Shown: positions 1 to 5,039 of the stretch, piece after piece
Layout of the letters: each line of letters begins with the position of its first letter
How positions within the stretch are numbered: the first letter of the stretch is position 1
Source of the DNA: Thermoprotei archaeon
GTDB lineage: Archaea; Thermoproteota; Thermoprotei; Thermofilales; B20-G17
Length of the DNA: 6,162 bases
Reading direction: 5' to 3'
NCBI GenBank assembly: GCA_003649515.1
Contig: QMSC01000081.1
Span: 1-6,162, forward strand
Notes under the pieces: generated by a model
The model's input: the letters and a program-made list of their open reading frames with translations, nothing else
Told to the model about the DNA's origin: nothing
Databases searched by the model: none
Translations under genes and position numbers: made by a program

Positions 1-1
1 G

Positions 2-2053
2 ATCGCGGACAAGCTCACTGGCCAGATCTACGCCGACCTAGACTATCGGTACCACATAAGGCTGAGGACCAATGGACAGGACCTGAAGTGCGAGGAACTC
101 ATCTACGAAAAGCACTCCCTGAAGTCAGACAGGGAAGGCGGCCGGAAGCTCATCTTAGAGGGAGCCTTGGACTTTGGGAGGAAGGGAGTCCAGCTGAAGG
201 TGCGGCACAAGTTCTGGGCTCCCGCGGAGGAGCCATACTTCGAGGAGCGGATCGTACTCCGCAACTGCGGCGAGCTACCCTGCTACATCGAGGATATAGA
301 GTTCGGCTTCCGGAAGAGACTCTGTCCGGTGCACGGGCACCTGGAGAATGGCCTAGACAAGTTCCGCCTTGTAGCCGTGCCCTACCGAAAGCAAGTAGAC
401 GGCAGGGAGCACGACTACTCTATGACCGATATCCTCAAGGGCCGGTTTCAGAACTCCGACTGGATGAACGACGAGACCGTGCTGGGCCAGAGACTCGTTG
501 ATCGCCATAAGCTCCGTTCAGAGGGATGGGCCTGGACGGATGGAAGGAAGGGGCTCCTCATTATCAAGTATAACAACGAGATGATCGAATACTCCATGAT
601 CAGAAGGGATCGATATAAGGGCCAAGAGTGCATGCTGTTCGGAGGTGCGAGTTTTGCATTATATAAGGAACCCCGGCCCGCCTCCTTGCTAGAGCCTGAG
701 GAGGAGGTAGCTTTCGGCGTGACCCGGTACCATTTCTTCGAGGGAGGATGGAAGACTGCCTATTATATCTTCCGGGAGTTCATGGACGAAAAAGGGCACG
801 GCCTGCCCGAGGACTACGATCCTCCAGTGAACTGGAACGTGCTTTTCGATATAGGCTGGCACCATTCTGACAGGGAAAAGCTTTTCAGATATTATACACT
901 AGAAAGCCTTTACTACGAAGCCCGTAAAGCCAAGAACCTGGGATGTGAGCTGCTGTACCTCGACCCAGGCTGGGAGGTCTGTGAAGGGACGACACTCTGG
1001 GACGAGGAGCGTTTGGGCAAGGTGGAGGACCTGGTGAAGGTCTTAAGGGAGAAATACGGCCTGGAACTGGGTTACCGCACTATAGGCAGGGTCTACCGGG
1101 ACGAGTTCCCTCACGAATGGTACATCCAGCGCTCGAAAGAGAAAGCCGACTATACCAGGCCTGTGCGGGCCGACGGCCGTCCCATAGGTTTCTGGGAACC
1201 CTGCACTCAGTGCGAGGCTTGGTGGCAGGAGAAGTTAAAGAGGATACTGGCCATCACCGAAAAGGGAATCCGGTTCATGATGTTCGACGAATTCGACTGG
1301 CGTGGTCCGTGCCACAGTCCCTCCCACGGCCATCCGGTGCCCTCTACTCCCGATGGTCACGTCCGGGCCGTGTACAAGCTGATCGAAGAAGTGCGCAGGC
1401 GCTGTCCGGACCTTTTAGTGGAAGCCCACGATCCAGTATGGCCCTGGGGTCCGCGCTACGTGCCGACTTATTACCGCCAGGGGTTCTCTGAGGGAGCATA
1501 TCAGGAGAACTGGGGGTTCGAGTTCATGTGGGAGCCCCTCAAGGACCTGTTGAGCGGCAGGGCCCTGGTACTCTATTACTATAACCTGGCCTATAACATC
1601 CCGCTTTATCTCCATATCACCATGGAAGGGGACAACGATAACTGCTTGGCCTTCTGGTGGTACGCTTCTACGGTGCGGCACTTGGGGATCGGGGGGAAGA
1701 AGGGGCTACGTTCGGACCGGGAGAACGAGGCTCGATTTCGGGCTTACAAAAAGGCGATGAGGGAGTATATGAGGTTGAAGGCATTCTACGTCCGGGGAGA
1801 GTTCTATGGGATCGACGAGCTGGTCCACGTCCACACGCTTCGGGATAGGGGTCAGGCTGTGCTGAACGCCTTCAACCTGACCGAGGAGCCAAGAGAAATT
1901 CTCCTGAGCTTCGAGCTGGAGGAGATCGGGCTGGAAGGTGCCCGGGAGGTGAAGGTGCGGGGAGCAGAATGGGAGAAGAAGGGCTCCCAGCTCACCCTGA
2001 GGCTCAAGATCCCTCCCATGAGCCCGTTGCTGGTGGAGATCGAAACTGCATAG
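2..2053 (+). CDS. Putative TIM-barrel glycosidase, clan GH-D/GH36-like (5' end cut)
   Basis: The frame is open from base 2 with no start that must be used, so the N-terminus lies outside the window. A TTG at 167 is only an internal candidate. Counting from that TTG, about 628 residues remain. The beginning is beta-rich, as in the N-terminal sandwich of GH36 enzymes. A TIM barrel follows, with FDIGWHH near 220, LLYLDPGWE near 260 and FMMFDEFDW near 370. A C-terminal beta domain covers roughly the last 90 residues. In GH36 the nucleophile is the Asp of a KWD motif at the end of a barrel strand; here Asp374 (FMMFDEFDW) stands in that place without the Lys-Trp. The later LLVEAHDP stretch fits the next strand. 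Likely role: hydrolysis of an alpha-linked sugar, perhaps alpha-galactoside; the substrate is inferred weakly. Codon use differs from the neighbours (CGG/CGC arginines), which hints at transfer. The fold call is fairly secure, the exact family is not. Confidence 0.7.
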   Translation: MADKLTGQIYADLDYRYHIRLRTNGQDLKCEELIYEKHSLKSDREGGRKLILEGALDFGRKGVQLKVRHKFWAPAEEPYFEERIVLRNCGELPCYIEDIEFGFRKRLCPVHGHLENGLDKFRLVAVPYRKQVDGREHDYSMTDILKGRFQNSDWMNDETVLGQRLVDRHKLRSEGWAWTDGRKGLLIIKYNNEMIEYSMIRRDRYKGQECMLFGGASFALYKEPRPASLLEPEEEVAFGVTRYHFFEGGWKTAYYIFREFMDEKGHGLPEDYDPPVNWNVLFDIGWHHSDREKLFRYYTLESLYYEARKAKNLGCELLYLDPGWEVCEGTTLWDEERLGKVEDLVKVLREKYGLELGYRTIGRVYRDEFPHEWYIQRSKEKADYTRPVRADGRPIGFWEPCTQCEAWWQEKLKRILAITEKGIRFMMFDEFDWRGPCHSPSHGHPVPSTPDGHVRAVYKLIEEVRRRCPDLLVEAHDPVWPWGPRYVPTYYRQGFSEGAYQENWGFEFMWEPLKDLLSGRALVLYYYNLAYNIPLYLHITMEGDNDNCLAFWWYASTVRHLGIGGKKGLRSDRENEARFRAYKKAMREYMRLKAFYVRGEFYGIDELVHVHTLRDRGQAVLNAFNLTEEPREILLSFELEEIGLEGAREVKVRGAEWEKKGSQLTLRLKIPPMSPLLVEIETA

Positions 2054-2070
2054 AAGTGACCTCCTGTGTC

Positions 2071-2153
2071 CTTCGGGAGTCTTAACATCATAGTCACCAT
2101 GGCCTATCAACATCGGCCGGACTCCATGATGGTGATCTACAGAAGTCCCGAGG
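2071..2153 (+). other. Nested inverted repeats after the glycosidase gene (possible structured 3' RNA)
   Basis: Three helices nest inside one another: 2071-2078 with 2146-2153 (8 pairs, one G-U), CTT 2081-2083 with AAG 2143-2145, and TCACCAT 2094-2100 with ATGGTGA 2129-2135. GGCC 2101-2104 pairing with 2115-2118 extends the last helix across a bulge on its 3' side. The element begins 17 bases after the stop codon at 2051-2053. It could fold in the 3' untranslated region and affect mRNA end or stability. Short helices of this size arise by chance, and a competing GGAGTC/GACTCC pairing (2076-2081 with 2120-2125) exists. No known RNA family is recognised. Confidence 0.2.
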
Positions 2154-2165
2154 AGAAAGAGAAGA

Positions 2166-2184
2166 GGGAAAGCACCTATTTAAA
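2166..2184 (+). promoter_or_regulatory. Orphan TATA-like box (TATTTAAA) with BRE-like GGGAAAGC
   Basis: TATTTAAA at 2177-2184 follows a purine-rich GGGAAAGC at 2166-2173, the usual order of archaeal BRE and TATA. Transcription would start near 2208 and run rightward, antisense to the candidate guide RNA and the end of the phosphorylase gene. No plus-strand gene begins downstream, so this is either a non-coding transcript's promoter or a chance AT-rich patch. The rest of the 2054-2293 gap shows no protein gene. A short T-run on the minus strand (2202-2206) could help end transcription of the phosphorylase. Confidence 0.2.
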
Positions 2185-2242
2185 GGTTTGAGATTCACTT
2201 GAAAAATTTAGTGGGCCGTTCCAGACTCCTCTGACAATATAA

Positions 2243-2291
2243 TCAGTGAGGTCGGTGTCAATCATCGTTCTTACTCGTCAGGCTTCATCAT
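2243..2291 (-). ncRNA. Candidate C/D-box guide sRNA
   Basis: Read on the minus strand, this stretch has the spacing of an archaeal C/D sRNA: box C ATGATGA (2291-2285), 12 nt, a degenerate D' AAGA (2272-2269), 3 nt, a C'-like ATGATTG (2265-2259), 12 nt, and box D CTGA (2246-2243). C and D match the consensus (RUGAUGA, CUGA); C' matches at 5 of 7 positions and D' is poor. It starts 3 nt after the phosphorylase stop codon and lies on the same strand, a placement often seen for such RNAs in Thermoproteota. The 12-nt guides would be AGCCTGACGAGT and ACACCGACCTCA. I could not place their targets in rRNA or tRNA from memory. The terminal stem is weak. By family rules it would guide 2'-O-methylation. 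Confidence 0.3.
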
Positions 2292-2293
2292 CG

Positions 2294-3025
2294 CTATACT
2301 TCAATAATTGCATCTAATATAGCTTTAGCGGTTTTATCTGCTAGCTCGCCTACAGTGTCGGCTTTCATCGCCTCTCCTGTAGCTAGATTATCTATCACCA
2401 TCAGCGCCGCACCCGCCTTGAAGCCCTTCAATCTCGCAAGGGTAAATAGGGTTGCGCACTCCATTTCAACTGCTATAGCATTTAGGCCGCTCCACTTCTT
2501 GGAATACTCCTCTTCCGCATGAAAAGCGTCGCTTGATGCAGCCAATCCTCGAAATACTTTGAATCCGTGACCTTCAAGCTTTTCCTCGAGCTTTAGGACT
2601 ACTTCAGGATCCGCCACAGCCGGGTAGCAACACCCCTGGGTATACATTCCGATAGTTCCTCCAGGCTCGTACAGTGCGCCTATGGGAACCACTACGCTAC
2701 CGAGCTCTATGTAATCCTTCAGACCTCCACAAGTCCCCAATCTTACCATTATCCGGGCGCCTAGCATGAGGAGCTCCTCAAAGACTATTGCCGCTGATGG
2801 AGCCCCTATACCGTGCGTCGCAATGCTCACGTCAATGCCCTTGTACTTGCCAGTGTATACGAGATAGCCCCTGTGCTCGTTTACGAGCTTAGGTTCCTCT
2901 AGAAGTTTTGATATTCTGGAAACTCTAAGCGGATCTCCGGCCACAATAACTCTTTCAGCGACGTCTTCAGGCTTTGCTAGAATATGCCAAGGCTTTTTCG
3001 CCAAAACGTGTTTTGATTCGCGCAT
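2294..3025 (-). CDS. Purine nucleoside / 5'-methylthioadenosine phosphorylase (NP-I family)
   Basis: A cytosolic enzyme of the hexameric PNP_UDP_1 (NP-I) family, splitting purine nucleosides or methylthioadenosine with phosphate to give free base and (methylthio)ribose 1-phosphate. Motifs in order: GDPLRVSRI (30-38, phosphate loop with Arg34), NEHRG (49-53, Arg52 probably reaching a neighbouring subunit), THGIGAPS (70-77), RLGTCGG (95-101), VEMEC (186-190, ribose-binding Glu) and VIDNLATG (210-217). Asp212 is the expected general acid for the purine, which favours a purine over a uridine substrate. At 243 residues it is near the usual 235-240. The wording resembles Sulfolobus MTA phosphorylase as I remember it, so MTA salvage is plausible but PNP is equally possible. 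The ATG at 3025 may be too early: a TTG at 3004 (residue 8) gives an N-terminus closer to that relative and sits well behind a TATA box. Divergent from the gene at 3136. Confidence 0.88.
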   Translation of the reverse strand: MRESKHVLAKKPWHILAKPEDVAERVIVAGDPLRVSRISKLLEEPKLVNEHRGYLVYTGKYKGIDVSIATHGIGAPSAAIVFEELLMLGARIMVRLGTCGGLKDYIELGSVVVPIGALYEPGGTIGMYTQGCCYPAVADPEVVLKLEEKLEGHGFKVFRGLAASSDAFHAEEEYSKKWSGLNAIAVEMECATLFTLARLKGFKAGAALMVIDNLATGEAMKADTVGELADKTAKAILDAIIEV

Positions 3026-3026
3026 G

Positions 3027-3036
3027 AATAAAATAT
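3027..3036 (-). promoter_or_regulatory. TATA-like box for the phosphorylase gene
   Basis: On the minus strand this reads ATATTTTATT, ending one base before the ATG at 3025. It is too close to serve that start, but its centre is about 28 nt from the in-frame TTG at 3004, the normal distance to a transcription start. That geometry fits a leaderless mRNA beginning at the TTG. A GGAG 14 nt before the ATG is the only Shine-Dalgarno-like alternative for the longer form. Confidence 0.35.
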
Positions 3037-3071
3037 GTTCTCCAAGCCCTATTACCCTTTTGTTACATGCG

Positions 3072-3107
3072 AGGTTAGGGAGGTAGGATCTCCACCCTAA
3101 AGGTTAG
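3072..3107. repeat. Inverted repeat TTAGGG/CCCTAA with flanking AGGTTAG direct repeats
   Basis: TTAGGG at 3075-3080 and CCCTAA at 3095-3100 form a 6-base inverted repeat with a 14-base spacer that itself holds GGA/TCC arms. AGGTTAG occurs directly repeated at 3072-3078 and 3101-3107, 29 bases apart. The elements lie between the TATA-like boxes of two divergent genes, the position expected for a shared operator. No binding protein is known; the neighbouring protein at 3136 has a possible DNA-binding motif. This is not a telomere repeat: there is only one copy in each orientation. Confidence 0.3.
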
Positions 3108-3108
3108 A

Positions 3109-3124
3109 TTAAAATTCAAAGGAG
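3109..3124 (+). promoter_or_regulatory. TATA-like box and weak ribosome binding site before the 3136 gene
   Basis: TTAAAATT at 3109-3116 is centred about 23 nt before the TTG start at 3136, which would give a leaderless or nearly leaderless mRNA. A GGAG at 3121-3124 lies 11 nt before the TTG, a long spacing for a Shine-Dalgarno site. Both signals cannot work together on one transcript starting at the TTG, so one may be chance. Confidence 0.3.
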
Positions 3125-3135
3125 ACTAACTTAAA

Positions 3136-3675
3136 TTGGGTAGAACTTTGGAGAAGGGCAAGTTCACTTTGGGAAGATTTCAGGTAATGGCTCTCTTACA
3201 GGCGGCAAGGTACTACATATTAACGGGAGATATTAGCAAAGCTAAGTCATTTGGCTTAAACCGAGCAATATTTTATGCTTGGGCAAAGCACTATGGGAGA
3301 TTTAAGCCCCCTGTTGAGAGGGTGCCTGTTGTACCCGGAAAAGAAGTAGTAAAGGTTAGAGATGGAGGAAAAGTAATGGTGTATGTAGGAAACGAAGGCG
3401 CGTTCGTTTCCCCTAGAGGATGGTTCATGATAGGTGATAAAGAGCAATTACCGGAGGACTACGACCGACAGGTAGCTGAGAGAGTGAGTAGCATCACTTC
3501 CTATGAAAAAGCCTGGAAGGCAGCAATCGAATACGTTAAAAGCTTCAGCAAAAGCGTTTTATTGGATCAGCAGAAATTCTTCGAGAAGGTGTATAAACCC
3601 GTTAGAGATAATTTTCACGAGATCATCGAGCGCTTAGAGAAGAGGAAAGGTTCACTAGATCAGTTCCTTTCCTAG
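3136..3675 (+). CDS. Unrecognised 179-residue protein with helix-turn-helix-like segment
   Basis: I do not recognise this family. The start is TTG; an in-frame TAA at 3127-3129 forbids a longer form, and the first ATG (3187, residue 18) would remove a basic N-terminus. Residues 10-55 are predicted helical. The stretch around 34-54 (KAKSFGLNRAIFYAWAKHYG) has the pattern of a helix-turn-helix such as those ending in a Y.W.K.YG recognition helix, so DNA binding is inferred. Residues 70-100 look beta-rich (KVMVYVGNEGAFVSPRGWF). From about 108 the chain is helical and strongly charged, ending in KRKGSLDQF. There is no signal peptide or membrane segment. It is divergent from the nucleoside phosphorylase and shares an upstream region holding inverted and direct repeats, so it might regulate itself or that neighbour. 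Base composition is ordinary for the region. Coding status is well supported by length and protein character. Confidence 0.75.
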   Translation: MGRTLEKGKFTLGRFQVMALLQAARYYILTGDISKAKSFGLNRAIFYAWAKHYGRFKPPVERVPVVPGKEVVKVRDGGKVMVYVGNEGAFVSPRGWFMIGDKEQLPEDYDRQVAERVSSITSYEKAWKAAIEYVKSFSKSVLLDQQKFFEKVYKPVRDNFHEIIERLEKRKGSLDQFLS

Positions 3676-3715
3676 CGGATTAAAAGCTAGTCCAACCCTC
3701 TAATTACATGTCAAC

Positions 3716-4255
3716 TTATAACGAGACGAATCTCTCGACTATTTCCCTGTTTAGTACTTCAGGGTGGAAAGCTACCCCATAAAAGTCTTTACCGAGCACC
3801 TTAAACGCACATATCTCACCGTTTTGCACCGCCAGCATTTTAAGCTTATCATTTGTCCTCGATAATGCGTAGATGTGGAGAAAGTAAGCGTAAAATTCAT
3901 TCTTAGGCATTAGGGGGTTCTCTTCGATAACCCTAACTTTATGAATCCCTATCTTCTCTACCTCCTCGAGCCGGTTTTCGTAGAGCAGGGCGAGTATTTG
4001 ATAACCTGCACATATTCCTAGGACTTTCCCAGCGTAGTTCAATAGAGGCTTAAAGACATCAACGTAGTTTAGATAATCGAAGTCCCTCAGAGCCGTCCCA
4101 CAAACGATGATCTTAGAGTACTCATCGAAGTCTATTTTCTCGTGATACCTCTTAATATGAAAGCTATAGCCGCAACTCTCAACGATCTCAGTTATTGGCC
4201 TAACGAACTCCTCCTCGCTGAAAGGTACTTTACAGGTCGAGATCACGAGGATCAT
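3716..4255 (-). CDS. Class I glutamine amidotransferase (glutaminase subunit, GuaA-N-like)
   Basis: A stand-alone triad glutamine amidotransferase that would release ammonia from glutamine in the cytosol. The nucleophile elbow GICAGYQ (80-86) supplies Cys82, and AFHPEV (162-167) supplies His164 and Glu166, completing the Cys-His-Glu triad. The layout (MILVIS start, FHPEV near the C-terminus, 179 residues) is like the small subunit of archaeal two-subunit GMP synthase. However, the usual GGP.S loop is replaced by CGTALRD (52-58), and the GuaA SH.DEV region is degenerate (H127). It is therefore probably a paralogue with another partner. Its ATG overlaps the stop of the upstream PP-loop ATPase gene by 4 bases (ATGA), so the two are likely translated together and may form a complex. 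A GGAG lies 11 nt before the start inside the upstream gene. The catalytic class is secure; the acceptor enzyme is inferred from context. Confidence 0.85.
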   Translation of the reverse strand: MILVISTCKVPFSEEEFVRPITEIVESCGYSFHIKRYHEKIDFDEYSKIIVCGTALRDFDYLNYVDVFKPLLNYAGKVLGICAGYQILALLYENRLEEVEKIGIHKVRVIEENPLMPKNEFYAYFLHIYALSRTNDKLKMLAVQNGEICAFKVLGKDFYGVAFHPEVLNREIVERFVSL

Positions 4256-4926
4256 TTATCGATCAGCTCCGCTCTTTTGATCACCAGTGTTGCGTCGTAA
4301 TCCTCTCCCCTGATCTCGTACTCGAGTATTTTCACCCTTTTCTTGAACAGAGGCATGTCGAGAACGAACGTCTCGTACTCTCCGCCTTCACCCGAAGGGT
4401 TTACGTAGTACCTTATTTTCTTGAAGAATTCTACTGCTCGTTCGTCTACCCTCTTACCCAGCAAATCCTTCTTCAGCGGATAGCCTGCTACCCTCGTGAA
4501 AATTGCCTCGAAATTGTGATCTAAAAGCTCCTTAAGGAGGGAGATCTCGTCTCTGAGCCACAGGGGATTAAAGCACCACAACCCCAAGTCCCAACAAACT
4601 TTTTGGAATCGCGACGCTTGATAAGTTGACCTTATGGCTCCTGTCACAACTCCGTCGATACCGTACTCCTCTCTCGCTCCCTTCAGAGCCTTGTAAAGGG
4701 CTTTGAGATTGCTCTCCTCGTCATCTAGACACGCTTCTGTAATAAGCGGGAGATTGAGGGCTTCAGCCTGCAATTTAACTAACTGGGTGTTTGGATAGTG
4801 AAAGAGGTAACACTCCTCCGATCTAGGAAAGAGGGTTATTAGGCAGGCAACTTCGAATACTTTCCAAGCTTTAAAGAGAGCTAGGTTTGAATCCTTCCCG
4901 CCTGAGTATAGGACGCAGACTCTCAT
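4252..4926 (-). CDS. dph6: Diphthine--ammonia ligase (PP-loop ATPase, DUF71/ATP_bind_4)
   Basis: This enzyme performs the last step of diphthamide synthesis, the ATP-dependent amidation of diphthine on a histidine of elongation factor 2. The PP-loop SGGKDS spans residues 8-13 and binds ATP pyrophosphate. The family's middle signature is intact: VTGAIRSTYQASR (94-106), followed by VCWDLGL (110-116) and PLW (121-123). So is the C-terminal GEGGEYETFVLDMPLF (179-194). Length 224 matches archaeal members. The start is ATG with a good GGTGAG site 9 nt upstream and a TATA box further up, so this gene heads its own unit. Its stop overlaps the start of a glutamine amidotransferase gene, suggesting glutamine as the nitrogen source instead of free ammonium. 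The overlap is seen; the ammonia channelling is inference. Dph6-like PP-loop proteins with other substrates exist, but the conserved signatures argue against that. Confidence 0.9.
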   Translation of the reverse strand: MRVCVLYSGGKDSNLALFKAWKVFEVACLITLFPRSEECYLFHYPNTQLVKLQAEALNLPLITEACLDDEESNLKALYKALKGAREEYGIDGVVTGAIRSTYQASRFQKVCWDLGLWCFNPLWLRDEISLLKELLDHNFEAIFTRVAGYPLKKDLLGKRVDERAVEFFKKIRYYVNPSGEGGEYETFVLDMPLFKKRVKILEYEIRGEDYDATLVIKRAELIDK

Positions 4927-4935
4927 GAAACAGTG

Positions 4936-4941
4936 CTCACC
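4936..4941 (-). promoter_or_regulatory. Ribosome binding site GGTGAG for the dph6 gene
   Basis: On the minus strand GGTGAG (within AAGGTGAG) lies 9 nt before the ATG at 4926 and is complementary to the conserved CACC of the archaeal 16S rRNA 3' end. It supports the ATG as the true start and implies a transcript with a short leader. Confidence 0.55.
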
Positions 4942-4958
4942 TTAATTTCGCGTTCCTC

Positions 4959-4970
4959 TAAAATATTTTA
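4959..4970 (-). promoter_or_regulatory. TATA box (TAAAATATTTTA) for the dph6-amidotransferase unit
   Basis: A 12-base perfect palindrome, TAAAATATTTTA, preceded on the minus strand by a purine-rich GAGGTTGA. Its centre is about 38 nt before the ATG at 4926. Transcription would begin roughly 12-15 nt before the start codon, around the GGTGAG site, so that site may lie at the very 5' end of the transcript. This is the clearest archaeal promoter in the window. It separates this unit from the upstream thymidylate kinase, although read-through is possible. Confidence 0.5.
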
Positions 4971-4985
4971 TCAACCTCTCATTGT

Positions 4986-5013
4986 TGAACCTTATTGTTC
5001 AGCGCTCAGCTGA
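4986..5013. repeat. Cluster of short inverted repeats between thymidylate kinase and dph6
   Basis: TGAAC 4986-4990 pairs with GTTCA 4997-5001 (6-nt loop). TCAGC 4999-5003 pairs with GCTGA 5009-5013 (5-nt loop). The palindromes AGCGCT (5001-5006) and CAGCTG (5007-5012) also lie inside. The two hairpins share bases 4999-5001, so they would compete. They lie about 27 bases after the kinase stop and upstream of the next TATA box, where they might act in transcript ending or as an operator. No T-run follows on the minus strand, so a classic terminator is not supported. Confidence 0.2.
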
Positions 5014-5039
5014 CTAAAACGCGGTTCATAAGTAGCTTA

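Noticed and set aside
88..501. Open frame on the plus strand overlapping the glycosidase
   Set aside because: Composition is rich in Arg, Gly and Pro with no motif; it is a shadow of the real frame in G+C-rich DNA.
1415..2113. Several minus-strand open frames opposite the glycosidase end
   Set aside because: They lie antisense to a clear coding frame, have no recognisable domain, and their protein sequences look like reverse reading of codons.
3075..3100. TTAGGG/CCCTAA as a telomere-like repeat
   Set aside because: There is a single copy in each orientation and no tandem array; an inverted repeat is the simpler description.
3676..3715. Terminator hairpin between the convergent genes at 3675 and 3716
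   Set aside because: The 40-base gap has no convincing stem and no T-run.
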